64,000 nucleotides of DNA, taken from NCBI RefSeq assembly GCF_003943515.1, contig NZ_RJPT01000001.1, positions 69,033 to 133,032 of the forward strand, written 5' to 3'. Position 1 is the first letter of the stretch; each line of letters opens with the position of its first letter. Below the pieces are notes generated by a model. That model saw nothing but the letters and a program-made list of their open reading frames with translations, did not search any database and had not been told where the DNA came from. Positions 35,355 to 44,769 of this stretch are shown in pieces. The position numbers and the translations under genes are program-made. Origin of the DNA: Streptococcus cristatus (GTDB lineage: Bacteria > Bacillota > Bacilli > Lactobacillales > Streptococcaceae).

Positions 35355-37430
35355 TTATTTCAAAACCAAGACTTGCTTAGCAGGAACCGTATAAGAGTCT
35401 GCTAGCGGGGCGATTGGTTTTTTAGCGTTAATGTGCGGATACTGAAGGTGAATACTTTGCTTCATTTTATTTTCATAAGTTACTGCTTCAGTACCAAAGT
35501 TAATCAAAATGGTCAGCGCTTGTTTGTCTTTTTGAATCTTATATTCAAGGAGGCTAGGGCTGAGCCATTTGACCTGACAAGCTTTTTGAATAGCAGAGCT
35601 AGTTGTCAGAGTCAAAAGCGGGTGAGCCTTTCTAAAGGCAATGAGTTGCTTTAAAAATTCAATGTCTTCAGTGTAGTGAAGTGAGCGCAGCCAGTCTAGC
35701 TTGTTGACATCATCAGGCAGGTTATAGGTGTTGTCAATCAGATTCTTGGTCCGATAAAATTCCTGCCCGCTGTGGAGGAAAGGAACTCCTTGCGCTAAGA
35801 GAACGATATGCAGTGCTAGACGAGAGTTAGCTAGGCGTTGACGGAGGCTGATATTTGGATTTTGAATATCAAAATAATCAAACACCGTTGCGTTGTCATG
35901 GCATTCTACATAGTTGATCGCCTGATGAGGCGCTAGGAAATGTTGCTCTCCTGTCAAGCCGACATTGGCTGTCAGGACATTTTCTAGCCAGCTGGTCGCA
36001 TGCTCTTTGTCCAGTCTGCTACCTTGGACGATGGTTTGCTTGATCGTATCACGGAAATGATCGCTGAAGAATCCATATTCAGGTAGTTGTTCAGCGTTGA
36101 ACTGATGAGCTAGAAGGTCACTATCAAGACCAGTAGGCATCTGCCAACCTTCTCCGTAAAGGTAGATGTTGGGATGAATGGCTTTTAGTTCCTGAGCGAT
36201 TTGCTTCATGGTGGTTATATCGAGAATGCCCATCAGGTCAAAGCGAAAACCATCAAAGCCGTAGAGGCTAACCCATTGCTGGACGGATTGTTGGATATAA
36301 TGGCGCACCATAGCTTTTTCACTAGCTACATCATTTCCGCAGAAGGTACCATTTGTCCGTAGGCCTTGCTCATCGAGACGATAGAAGTAGCCTGGGACAA
36401 TCTTTTCAAAAGCATAGGCATCTGCCTCATAGACGTGATTGTAGACAACATCCATGATGACGCTCATATTAGCCTTGTGATAAGCTGCAATCGCGTCTTG
36501 TAGTTCAAAGATACGGCTATAGGGATCGTGTGGGTCGCTTGAGAAGCTGCCTTCAGGAACATTATACTGGACGGGATCATAGCCCCAATTATAAACGAGC
36601 TCGGGGTGTTTTTCGTCAACGCTACCAAAGTCATAGACTGGCATAAGCTGAACGTGTGTAATGCCTAAATCCTGCAAGTATTTTAGACCAAAGGTCTGGC
36701 CGTGTACGGTTGGAGATTCGGACAGAGAAGCAAATTTACCAGGTTGTGAAAAACCAGCTTCCTTTTGCATGGAGAAATCACGCACGCTCATTTCATAGAT
36801 AACGGCTTCTGTTGGTTTTACTTGGCTGGCAGCCCGATGAATAGGTTTGCTAATCTTTTTGCGATCAATGACATAACTATGACCAGAGTTGGCATCTGAA
36901 GAGAGGGCGTAGGGGTCATGTACTTCTACCCATTTTCCGTTCACCTTATGGATATAGTAGTAGGCCTTGCCTTCTAAGTCTCCAAGGACCTGCGTATGCC
37001 AGACGCCCCTATCTTGCCTTTGGAGGGAGATGACCTGATCTTCCAGATGCAGCAAGACTTTTTCCGAAATAGGCGCCCAAAGTTTGAAATCTGTTGCCTG
37101 AGGGCTATAGCTAGCTCCCAAATCTCTTTCTTGGTAGCTAAATAATTCATCAAAAATTGGCTTTTGGACAATGTGACGATACTGGAGAATGGTGTGGTTG
37201 CGATCCTGATCATAGACTGTGTAGGATTCAGTCAAATCAATCGGGTCATTGACTGAAAGGGTGTAGACAATCTGATGTTCTTGATTCTCAATTTTTTTGA
37301 TGGTCAAAGGACTAGAGCTATGTTTGTCCTCTAGAGTGAAATGGATAGAATAAGCATTAAAGGACTTTTCCAATTCGATAGTGATGCTATTTTCATCATC
37401 TAAGTAGGCTTGGAAAATACGATAAACCAT
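35355..37430 (-). CDS. pulA: type I pullulanase, intracellular
   Basis: A 691-residue GH13 enzyme cleaving alpha-1,6 bonds in branched maltodextrins. An N-terminal beta domain and CBM48 region precede the catalytic barrel. The pullulanase signature YNWGYDP is present at about residue 275. DVVYNHV, GFRFDLMGI (nucleophile Asp), LYGEGWQMPT (acid Glu) and VECHDNATVFD form the four GH13 regions. There is no signal peptide or LPXTG, so it acts inside the cell, unlike the surface pullulanase SpuA. It lies 15 bp downstream of malR, so it shares the maltodextrin operon. Confidence 0.93.
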   Translation of the reverse strand: MVYRIFQAYLDDENSITIELEKSFNAYSIHFTLEDKHSSSPLTIKKIENQEHQIVYTLSVNDPIDLTESYTVYDQDRNHTILQYRHIVQKPIFDELFSYQERDLGASYSPQATDFKLWAPISEKVLLHLEDQVISLQRQDRGVWHTQVLGDLEGKAYYYIHKVNGKWVEVHDPYALSSDANSGHSYVIDRKKISKPIHRAASQVKPTEAVIYEMSVRDFSMQKEAGFSQPGKFASLSESPTVHGQTFGLKYLQDLGITHVQLMPVYDFGSVDEKHPELVYNWGYDPVQYNVPEGSFSSDPHDPYSRIFELQDAIAAYHKANMSVIMDVVYNHVYEADAYAFEKIVPGYFYRLDEQGLRTNGTFCGNDVASEKAMVRHYIQQSVQQWVSLYGFDGFRFDLMGILDITTMKQIAQELKAIHPNIYLYGEGWQMPTGLDSDLLAHQFNAEQLPEYGFFSDHFRDTIKQTIVQGSRLDKEHATSWLENVLTANVGLTGEQHFLAPHQAINYVECHDNATVFDYFDIQNPNISLRQRLANSRLALHIVLLAQGVPFLHSGQEFYRTKNLIDNTYNLPDDVNKLDWLRSLHYTEDIEFLKQLIAFRKAHPLLTLTTSSAIQKACQVKWLSPSLLEYKIQKDKQALTILINFGTEAVTYENKMKQSIHLQYPHINAKKPIAPLADSYTVPAKQVLVLK

Positions 37431-37445
37431 GAAATTTCTCCTTAA

Positions 37446-38429
37446 CTAACGAGTAAGAATACTGTGTGGGATGACTTGGCGATAGCAAGTATGCTTGTCA
37501 TCCTTATTATCTTTAATGATTTGGAGCAAGGTACGGAAAGATTCCCTCCCCAACTCGAGGGTGTTGATATTAATATAGGCATCTACGTCGATGCGTGGCT
37601 TGATAGAGTCAAAAGTGATAATCGGGAAGCGGTAGTCAATGTCTTTGAGATAGTGGAGAGCCCCTTCGGCAACCATACTATCCGATGTCACAAAGGCTTC
37701 AATTTCCTGAATAGGCATCTTTTCCATAATCTTATAACTGCTATCTTCCAAGAGGAAACCGAAAGAAAATTTGACGATGTTTTCATCGAGAGGGATGCCT
37801 GCCTCTTCCAAGGCTTGTTTGTAGCCGGTAAAGCGGTCTTGGGATACGACAAGCTCTTTATTCCCAGCCAGAAAGGCGATTTTTTTATAACCTTGATCTA
37901 GGAAATATTTGGTTGCATCGTAGCCAGCCTTGATATTATCATTATCGACCAAAGAAACAAATGGTGACACTGCTTTCCCTAAAATCAAGAAAGGAAACTG
38001 GTTTTTAATCGCAAAGTCAACCAGCGGATCGTTTGGCTTAGAATAGAGAAAAATCAAACCATCGACGCGTTTTCCGAAAATCATTTGTTTAATATTTTCT
38101 AAACGACGCTCTTCGTCCTGTCCGGTGCTAATCTGAATGGCATAGTCATGTTCAGATGCGATGCGCGAAATCCCCCGCAAGACAGTTGGGAAGAATGGGT
38201 TTTGGTAAAAAAGATCCGAATCATCGGGTAGAACTAGACCGATGACTTGGGTTGATTGGCTGACCAGACTTCTGGCGTTGAGATTTGGATGATAGTCCAG
38301 CTCTTTCATGGCAGCACGAACCCGTTTTTTAGTTTCATCGCTGATAGTTGACTTGTTTTGTACGACGCGTGTCACAGTTGAGGGAGACACACCCGCTAGT
38401 TTCGCTACTTCTTTAATCGTAACGCGCAT
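37446..38429 (-). CDS. malR: MalR, LacI-family maltose repressor
   Basis: The 327-residue protein has a LacI-type N-terminal helix-turn-helix (TIKEVAKLAGVSPSTVTRVV) with hinge helix and a periplasmic-binding-protein-like effector domain. MalR represses maltodextrin uptake and catabolism genes in pneumococci. Its position after malA and the palindromic operators at the malX and malQ promoters support the same role here. The start overlaps nothing; TTAGGAGG precedes the ATG. Confidence 0.92.
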   Translation of the reverse strand: MRVTIKEVAKLAGVSPSTVTRVVQNKSTISDETKKRVRAAMKELDYHPNLNARSLVSQSTQVIGLVLPDDSDLFYQNPFFPTVLRGISRIASEHDYAIQISTGQDEERRLENIKQMIFGKRVDGLIFLYSKPNDPLVDFAIKNQFPFLILGKAVSPFVSLVDNDNIKAGYDATKYFLDQGYKKIAFLAGNKELVVSQDRFTGYKQALEEAGIPLDENIVKFSFGFLLEDSSYKIMEKMPIQEIEAFVTSDSMVAEGALHYLKDIDYRFPIITFDSIKPRIDVDAYININTLELGRESFRTLLQIIKDNKDDKHTCYRQVIPHSILTR

Positions 38430-38438
38430 AATAACCTC

Positions 38439-39251
38439 CTAATTTCTGAAATCCTCATCACGAAAATGTGTTTTGTAGAAAATAATCACCAAATAAAGAA
38501 CAAACAAGATATTTTGAACGGTGATAATCGTAGGCAGGCTTTGCCCAAATAAGCCGCAGATAAGGCCGATAATCGTTGGTAATCCTAGGCAGTTGAGGAT
38601 AAAATGATAGCATTCTTTAAAGGTTTTAAAAGAAAATAACCGTGATTTCTTGGTCAGATAGAGCAGGAAGGAAGCACCGAGTGCTAGAAAGGCAAAGTTG
38701 ATGCTAAAGAGGAAGCCTGCGGAGAGGACTAGAAAGAGGCTGATCACCAAGCGGTTTTGTTGGAACCAGTCTTTAGAAATAGCTTTGGTAAGGGCTTCTT
38801 TACTTTTCAGAGCCTTCTGGTCAATGGCTTGGTAGCGGATATTGGCCAGTTCTTTTCCTTCTTTAGTGATTTTGAGATTTTCTTTGTTGAAGTAAAGCGT
38901 CAACTCCTTGCCTAATTTGAGCTCCTCATGATGGCCGATAATGACAGTCCCAGCGGCATTGTGATGAATGCCTTCAGGATTTTCAGTGGTCAGTATATGG
39001 TCTTTTATCTGGGCATGATGGTCAAAGTCAATCATCACGTCTTCATCCAGAGTGTCAAATGCCTTATCAACAAAAGTATCCAGAGCATAGCTCGTCAAAG
39101 ATGCTGTTTGAACGGCCACGGGAATCAAAGACAGAGAAATCAAAAAGATGCTGGTAAAGATGAGCTGGAACCAGCTAAGCATCCGACGATTGGCGAAAGT
39201 TTTTCTAAAACCAATCAAGCTCGAAAAATAATTAAAAGGATAAGGTAACAT
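38439..39251 (-). CDS. malA: MalA, DUF1189 membrane protein
   Basis: A 270-residue membrane protein. One transmembrane helix lies near residues 28-50, then an extracytoplasmic region of about 130 residues, then three to four C-terminal helices. It matches the DUF1189 family, called MalA in the pneumococcal maltosaccharide regulon, whose biochemical role is not established. It is encoded between malD and malR with a 9-bp gap to malR. A hairpin and a possible weak promoter lie in the gap to malD. Confidence 0.85.
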   Translation of the reverse strand: MLPYPFNYFSSLIGFRKTFANRRMLSWFQLIFTSIFLISLSLIPVAVQTASLTSYALDTFVDKAFDTLDEDVMIDFDHHAQIKDHILTTENPEGIHHNAAGTVIIGHHEELKLGKELTLYFNKENLKITKEGKELANIRYQAIDQKALKSKEALTKAISKDWFQQNRLVISLFLVLSAGFLFSINFAFLALGASFLLYLTKKSRLFSFKTFKECYHFILNCLGLPTIIGLICGLFGQSLPTIITVQNILFVLYLVIIFYKTHFRDEDFRN

Positions 39252-39285
39252 AGCTGCCTCTTTCTAAAATTATAATCAGGTGGTG

Positions 39286-39306
39286 GCCAATAAAGAACTT
39301 ATTGGC
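39286..39306 (-). promoter_or_regulatory. intercistronic hairpin between malD and malA
   Basis: GCCAATAA pairs perfectly with TTATTGGC around a 5-nt loop, without a following T-run. A minus-strand TGATTATAAT just downstream may be a -10 for malA-malR. The hairpin could stabilise the upstream mRNA end or lower expression of the distal genes. Confidence 0.5.
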
Positions 39307-39355
39307 TGCCATATAACTATAATTGTCTTTAAATCAAAAACAGGGTGGGACAAGA

Positions 39356-40198
39356 TTATCCCTTGTCTCCACCACTTGTTAAACCAGATACAAAATTCTT
39401 TTGCAGGAAGAAGAAGAGAATACAGATTGGAAGGGCAGTGAGAATCGCACCGGCAGCAAAGAAGGCAATTTTTTGATTCTTGACATCGCTGACGAAGGTA
39501 CGAAGACCAACTGCAACCGTATAAAATTCTTTTTCACGAAGAAGGAAGCTGGAGAGGATATAGTCTCCGAAAGGTCCCATGAAGGCCCAGAGAGCTTGCA
39601 CAGCAATCATTGGACGAACGAGGGGCAGGACAATCTGCCAGAAACGTCTGAAATGACCAGCACCGTCTAATTTAGCTGACTCATCTAGAGACATAGGAAC
39701 GGTATCGAAGTATCCTTTCATCAACCAAGCATTCATTGGAATACCACCACCCACATAAAGGAAGATGAGGAACCAGCTTTGGTTGAGGGCATTGAGCATC
39801 AGCGCCATAACGAAGAAGGCGGTCAGAGCTGCAATAGTTGGCACCATTTGGATAATCAAGAAGAAAACCAAACTTTGCTTTCTTGCGATGAAATTGTAAC
39901 GGCTGTATGCATAACCTGCAAGTACCACTATACTGGTTTGGACAATCATTGTCAAGACGGCAATGATAATGGTGTTAAAGTACCAAGTACCATATAGAGT
40001 CTCTGAGAAGAGACGAGAGAAGTTTTCCAGACTGAAGTTGATGTCTGTGTCTAGCTTGAAGGCCACGACATTCCCCGTCTTGAAAGCAGACATGATCGTG
40101 ATCAAGAGTGGGTAGAGAATGATAATAGAAAGCACTACAAGGTAGAGATAGGTCAAACTGTGGTTGATAAAACGTTTAAATTTAACAGAACTATTCAT
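39356..40198 (-). CDS. malD: MalD, maltodextrin ABC permease (MalG-like)
   Basis: A 280-residue permease with six transmembrane helices. The conserved EAA loop reads [21 protein letters not shown], which docks the ATPase. It ends in the MalG-like [11 protein letters not shown] 40198 with GGAGG upstream is chosen; the stop of malC is one base upstream, so the two permeases are translationally coupled. The matching ATPase (MsmK type in streptococci) is not encoded in this window. Confidence 0.93.
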   Translation of the reverse strand: MNSSVKFKRFINHSLTYLYLVVLSIIILYPLLITIMSAFKTGNVVAFKLDTDINFSLENFSRLFSETLYGTWYFNTIIIAVLTMIVQTSIVVLAGYAYSRYNFIARKQSLVFFLIIQMVPTIAALTAFFVMALMLNALNQSWFLIFLYVGGGIPMNAWLMKGYFDTVPMSLDESAKLDGAGHFRRFWQIVLPLVRPMIAVQALWAFMGPFGDYILSSFLLREKEFYTVAVGLRTFVSDVKNQKIAFFAAGAILTALPICILFFFLQKNFVSGLTSGGDKG

Positions 40199-40199
40199 C

Positions 40200-41489
40200 T
40201 TATACATCCTCCATATCAAATGCGTGTAGTTTCTTGAAGGCAATCATAGAGATAGAGATGACGATGATGGAGATGATGAGGGTAACGGCCGCCGCCATTG
40301 AATATTGCGGTGCTGTACCTGTGGTCAAACGATAAATCCAAGAGATCAGGATATCAGTTGAGCCGGCTCCTCCACCGACACTACCAGGACCACCTGCATT
40401 GAAGAGGTAGATGATTGAGAAGTTATTAAAGTTAAAGGTGTATTGACTGATCAAAGTTGGTGCCGCAACTGCCAAGATCATTGGGAAAGTGATGCTGCGG
40501 AATTTCTGCCAAGCATTGGCTCCGTCGATGTAGGCAGCTTCGTAAAGGTCATTTGGAATAGACTGCAAGATACCTAAGGTCAGGACATAGATATAAGGGA
40601 ATCCAAGCCAACCTTGCATCATAATCAGAGCAATCTTAGTCCAAGTCGGATCAGTCTTCCACGGAATCAGCTGTCCATCTAGGAAGGGAAGAACCTTGCT
40701 GAGAAGCGGGATGACTTGAGTGTTGATGGCACCGATACTATCGTTGAACATATTTGAGAAAGTCAGGATAGTGATAAAGGCTGGAACTGCCCAAGGAAGC
40801 AGGAAGATAACACCGAAGATGCGTTTTCCTTTGATGAATGGTTGGTTGGCAATAATAGCAGTGAAAATACCGATTACGATTTGCAAAGTAGAGGCTGCTA
40901 GTGCCCAGATGATAGTCCAAGTCAAGACAGAACCAAAGGCCGCACGGAAGGTACTCAATTGCCAAATATTGGCAAAGTTGGTAAAGCCAACCCAATCCAA
41001 GAGTTTATTTGGTGGCAAGTGTTTGAAATCATAGTTGGTAAAGGCGATCAAGAGCGTTACCAATACGGGGAAAATGATAGCAAAGGTCATTGCCAGATAA
41101 GAAGGGATGATGAGTAAGTAAGGGAAGCCATTTTCATAGATTCCATCAAACATTTCCTTCAAGGTAGTGTGAACAGGATAATCATTGTTCCACTGTTTAG
41201 CAACCGTCCGAGCATCCTTCAAGTTAAATCCATAGAAAATCAGGAAAAAAGCTACAAGGATGAGGTGGAAGGCACCACGGATCAGCATGAAGAGTGAGTT
41301 GTCCCCACGGACTTCACCAAGAGTGATGAGATTTTCAATTTCTGGTAGGGCAATAGCTGCGAAATAAGCTAAAAATGCAACTGTAACCCCAAGAAAGATG
41401 TATCCTTTGGCTTTTTGATCATTATAGATTTGCCCCAACCCTGGAATGAGGGAGCGCAACATGGCTTGTTTGGGATCTTTTTTTGTCAT
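40200..41489 (-). CDS. malC: MalC, maltodextrin ABC permease (MalF-like)
   Basis: A 429-residue permease with an N-terminal extension carrying two helices and then six core helices. The EAA loop is [21 protein letters not shown]. Together with MalD it forms the membrane channel for maltose and maltodextrins delivered by MalX. The gene is 145 bp downstream of malX, with a stable stem-loop between them that probably lowers permease expression relative to the binding protein. Confidence 0.94.
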   Translation of the reverse strand: MTKKDPKQAMLRSLIPGLGQIYNDQKAKGYIFLGVTVAFLAYFAAIALPEIENLITLGEVRGDNSLFMLIRGAFHLILVAFFLIFYGFNLKDARTVAKQWNNDYPVHTTLKEMFDGIYENGFPYLLIIPSYLAMTFAIIFPVLVTLLIAFTNYDFKHLPPNKLLDWVGFTNFANIWQLSTFRAAFGSVLTWTIIWALAASTLQIVIGIFTAIIANQPFIKGKRIFGVIFLLPWAVPAFITILTFSNMFNDSIGAINTQVIPLLSKVLPFLDGQLIPWKTDPTWTKIALIMMQGWLGFPYIYVLTLGILQSIPNDLYEAAYIDGANAWQKFRSITFPMILAVAAPTLISQYTFNFNNFSIIYLFNAGGPGSVGGGAGSTDILISWIYRLTTGTAPQYSMAAAVTLIISIIVISISMIAFKKLHAFDMEDV

Positions 41490-41594
41490 TGTAGTCTCCT
41501 TAGATACGAGAAAGATTGAGGAATTGCAGTAAGTACAAGTCCTAATCTGAGTTTTTCTTATTAGAAGATAGAATAAATCCTCATTCTATCAAAC

Positions 41595-41622
41595 AAGGGG
41601 TAGGGAAAATTCCCACCCCTTT
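41595..41622 (-). promoter_or_regulatory. stem-loop between malX and malC (partial terminator)
   Basis: AAGGGGTAGGGA pairs with TCCCACCCCTTT (one A-A/T-T mismatch). There is no long T-run on the minus strand, so it more likely attenuates or stabilises the mRNA than stops it. Confidence 0.7.
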
Positions 41623-41634
41623 ATTTAAACTTGC

Positions 41635-42894
41635 TTATTTGTTGCCGAATTTTTGATCGATAGTTTCTTTGATCAATTTAACAGCATCTTCAGCTGAAGT
41701 TTTAGCATCTTTCTTGCCGCTTACAGCATCGAAGAGCATGTTCTTAGCTGGATCCCAAACAGTACTCATTTCAGAGATGTTTGGCATTGGTTCTGCAGAT
41801 TTGAACTGTTTAACAACCGCATCTGTCAATTCATCTTTCTTGCTTACAGCGTATTCACGTGCTTCTGTGTTAGCAGGAACTTCGTTTGTTGCATCGTAAA
41901 GAGCTTTTTGTTGTGCAGTTGATGCAAGGAAGTTAACGAATTTTTGTGCGCCGTCAACGTTCTTAGAACCAGCAGGGATGACCCAAGCTTTACCACCACC
42001 AAAGGCTTTGTATTCTTTGCCGTTTGGAAGTGTTGGGATAGTTGCTACACCGTAGTTTACTTTAGCTTCTTTAAGAGATGCAGCTTTCCAAGGACCGTCG
42101 ATGATTGCTGCAGTTTTTCCACCTTGGAATTGAGTTTGGATCAAGTTAGGAGCACCTTCTGTATCTTGCATACCTTTAGGCCATTTTGCATACCAAGTTT
42201 TAGCGTACTCAATTCCTTTGATAGCACCTTCGTTAGCCAAACCTACATCTTTAGGATCTGTACCGTCTTTACCGAAGACATAAGCGCCGTTTCCAGAAAG
42301 GAGACCGTAAGCATAGTAGAAGTTTGTCCAGTCAGCAAGGAAAGCAGTTGTTTTACCGTCTTCTCCTTCAAAAGCGTACTTGCTATCTTTAGCCAATTCT
42401 TCAAGTTCAGCAAATGTTGTAGGAGCTTTTTGGATCAGGTCTTTGTTATAGTACATTACTAAGGTCTCGATAACAGCAGGAGCACCGTAAGTAGTACCGT
42501 CGATTGATACCAAAGATTTAGTAGTATCGTCAGCTTTTGCATCTTTACCTAACTCAACTTCTGAAAGTTGTCCGTCAGCACCTAGGCTTCCTACGCGGTC
42601 GTATGGTGCCATCATGACATCTGGAGATTTACCAGATTGGTTGTCAAGTGAAAGGTTATCAAGACCTGTAAGAGCATCACCAGTTTTGATAGTGACCTTT
42701 GTTCCGGTTTCTTTTTCGTAAGCTTTGGCAGCTTCTTCCATGTAGCTCTTGTAGCCTGGGTCTACATAAGCAGTCAATTCGTTGCTTGCAGCAGTTTCTT
42801 TTTTAGAAGATTTGCTACCGCAGGCTGTCAAAATAAAACCTGCTAAAGCAACAGTACCGAGAACAGCAACGCTCTTCAACATTTTGTTTTTCAT
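41635..42894 (-). CDS. malX: MalX, maltose/maltodextrin-binding lipoprotein
   Basis: A 419-residue extracellular solute-binding lipoprotein. The signal peptide ends in the lipobox LTAC (cysteine at about 25), followed by a Ser/Lys-rich linker and a MalE-like domain. It contains a YGAPAVIETLVMYYNK segment typical of maltodextrin-binding proteins. It captures maltodextrins for MalCD. GGAGGA precedes the ATG. Its promoter overlaps a perfect 18-bp palindrome. Confidence 0.95.
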   Translation of the reverse strand: MKNKMLKSVAVLGTVALAGFILTACGSKSSKKETAASNELTAYVDPGYKSYMEEAAKAYEKETGTKVTIKTGDALTGLDNLSLDNQSGKSPDVMMAPYDRVGSLGADGQLSEVELGKDAKADDTTKSLVSIDGTTYGAPAVIETLVMYYNKDLIQKAPTTFAELEELAKDSKYAFEGEDGKTTAFLADWTNFYYAYGLLSGNGAYVFGKDGTDPKDVGLANEGAIKGIEYAKTWYAKWPKGMQDTEGAPNLIQTQFQGGKTAAIIDGPWKAASLKEAKVNYGVATIPTLPNGKEYKAFGGGKAWVIPAGSKNVDGAQKFVNFLASTAQQKALYDATNEVPANTEAREYAVSKKDELTDAVVKQFKSAEPMPNISEMSTVWDPAKNMLFDAVSGKKDAKTSAEDAVKLIKETIDQKFGNK

Positions 42895-42951
42895 GATTAT
42901 TCCTCCTAAAGAATAAAAAATATAATACCATCTAAGAACACGCTTGCATAG

Positions 42952-43013
42952 CGCAAACGTTTTCTTGAACTTAAAATAATTTTAGCACAAAAGGTAAACG
43001 CTTGCAAGCGTTT
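42952..43013 (-). promoter_or_regulatory. malX promoter with MalR/CcpA-type operators
   Basis: Minus strand: -35 TTGCAA (43007-43002), 17 bp, extended -10 TGC-TAAAAT (42984-42979). The perfect palindrome AAACGCTTGCAAGCGTTT (42996-43013) covers the -35. A second site, CGCAAACGTTTTC (42952-42964), lies just downstream of the start point. Both fit LacI-family (MalR or CcpA) operators. Confidence 0.8.
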
Positions 43014-43123
43014 TTAAGAAAATTTTAAAAAATTTTTAAGGAAAGAGTGTTAATTTAGATGATATATAAGGAAAGAAAATGGAAATCTATGGTATAATAA
43101 ATAAAAAAAGTTTTTTAAAAAGC

Positions 43124-43173
43124 TTGCACTTGAAAAAAAAATAGGTTATAATTCAAGCAACGCAAACGTTTTC
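43124..43173 (+). promoter_or_regulatory. malQ-glgP promoter with operator
   Basis: TTGCAC (43124-43129), 17 bp, TATAAT (43147-43152). The 13-mer CGCAAACGTTTTC at 43161-43173 is identical to the one downstream of the malX start point and sits over the +1 region, as expected for repression by MalR. Confidence 0.82.
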
Positions 43174-43222
43174 GCTAAATAAAGTAGGAAACAAGCATGA
43201 AAAAATTTTTGAGGTGTTACAT

Positions 43223-44731
43223 ATGAAAGCGAGACAAAGTGGTGTATTGATGCACATTTCCTCTTTGCCAGGCAAGTACGGGATTGGTTCTTTTGGTCAG
43301 TCTGCTTATGATTTTGTGGATTTCTTAGTTAGAACGAAGCAACGTTATTGGCAAATCTTGCCTTTGGGAACGACTAGTTACGGGGACTCTCCTTACCAGT
43401 CTTTCTCAGCCTTTGCAGGGAATACTCACTTTATTGATTTGGATTTCTTGATTGACGAAGGCCTGTTGGCAGAAGAAGATCTAAAAGGTGTTGATTTTGG
43501 TGATGATCCAAAAGCTGTGGATTATGCAAAAGTATTTGAAGCACGTCGTCCTCTTTTGGAAAAAGCGGTTGCTCGTTTCCTTAAAGTTGGCGATCTTGAC
43601 AAATTCCGTCACTTTGTTGCGGAAAATGCAGCTTGGTTGGAGCTTTTTGCGGAATACATGGCTGTTAAAGAGCATTTTGATCTGAAAGCTTGGACAGAAT
43701 GGCCAGATGAAGCAATTCGTCGTCGCCAACCAGAAAGCTTGGCTAGCTATCGTGAGAAATTGGCAGACAAGCTGGAGTACCATCGTGTAACTCAATATCT
43801 CTTCTTTAAACAATGGCTAGAACTCAAGAAATATGCCAATGACCATCACATCGAAATCGTTGGAGACATGCCAATCTATGTAGCTGCTGACAGTGCAGAT
43901 GTCTGGGCTCAGCCTCACTTCTTCAAGACAGATAAGCAAGGTCGCCCAGTCAAGGTTGCTGGCTGCCCACCAGATGAATTTTCAGAGACTGGCCAATTGT
44001 GGGGTAACCCAATTTATAATTGGGATGCCATGGATCAAGATGGCTATGCTTGGTGGATTGAGCGCCTGCGCGAAAGCTTTAAGATTTACGACATTGTTCG
44101 GATCGACCACTTCCGTGGCTTTGAGTCTTATTGGGAAGTGCCAGCTGAGTCTGACACAGCAGCTACTGGTCACTGGGTCAAAGGTCCAGGTTATAAGTTG
44201 TTTGCCGCAGTGAAAGAAGCTTTAGGTGATTTGAACATCATTGCAGAGGACCTTGGCTTCATGACGGATGAAGTCATTGAATTGCGTGAACGAACTGGCT
44301 TCCCAGGTATGAAGATTCTGCAATTCGCTTTCAATCCAGATGATGAAAGCATCGATAGTCCACACTTGGCGCCACATAATTCTGTGATGTACACTGGTAC
44401 TCACGACAATAATACTGTGTTGGGCTGGTATAAGGATGAGATCGATGATCCAACCCGTGAATACATGGCTCAGTACACTAACCGCAAAGAATACGAAACG
44501 GTGCCACATGCAATGCTTCGTACAATCTTTGCTTCCGTTAGCTACATGGCTATCGCAACGATGCAAGATTTGCTAGAGCTAGATGGCTCTGCCCGCATGA
44601 ACCTGCCTTCTACAATTGGTGGTAACTGGGCATGGCGGATGACGGCTGAAGAGCTTAACCCGATTGTAGAAGGTCAGCTTTATCATTTGACTAAGGTCTA
44701 TCGTCGTCTGAATACGGACTTACTTTCATAA
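43223..44731 (+). CDS. malQ: 4-alpha-glucanotransferase (amylomaltase)
   Basis: A 502-residue GH77 enzyme that disproportionates maltodextrins, releasing glucose and longer chains for the phosphorylase. Family motifs seen: SSLPGKYGIGSFG at the N-terminus, VRIDHFRGFESYWEVP (nucleophile Asp region), IAEDLGFMTDEV (acid Glu) and TGTHDNNTVLGWY. ATG 43223 with GAGGTG is preferred to GTG 43214. glgP follows 38 bp downstream. In pneumococcus the same pair is malM-malP. Confidence 0.95.
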   Translation: MKARQSGVLMHISSLPGKYGIGSFGQSAYDFVDFLVRTKQRYWQILPLGTTSYGDSPYQSFSAFAGNTHFIDLDFLIDEGLLAEEDLKGVDFGDDPKAVDYAKVFEARRPLLEKAVARFLKVGDLDKFRHFVAENAAWLELFAEYMAVKEHFDLKAWTEWPDEAIRRRQPESLASYREKLADKLEYHRVTQYLFFKQWLELKKYANDHHIEIVGDMPIYVAADSADVWAQPHFFKTDKQGRPVKVAGCPPDEFSETGQLWGNPIYNWDAMDQDGYAWWIERLRESFKIYDIVRIDHFRGFESYWEVPAESDTAATGHWVKGPGYKLFAAVKEALGDLNIIAEDLGFMTDEVIELRERTGFPGMKILQFAFNPDDESIDSPHLAPHNSVMYTGTHDNNTVLGWYKDEIDDPTREYMAQYTNRKEYETVPHAMLRTIFASVSYMAIATMQDLLELDGSARMNLPSTIGGNWAWRMTAEELNPIVEGQLYHLTKVYRRLNTDLLS

Positions 44732-44769
44732 GACAATAAATTTCAATACTTTCTAAACTAGGAGAAATC

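Noticed and set aside
41944..42462. 172-codon plus-strand frame inside malX
   Set aside because: Antisense shadow caused by biased codon use of a highly expressed gene.
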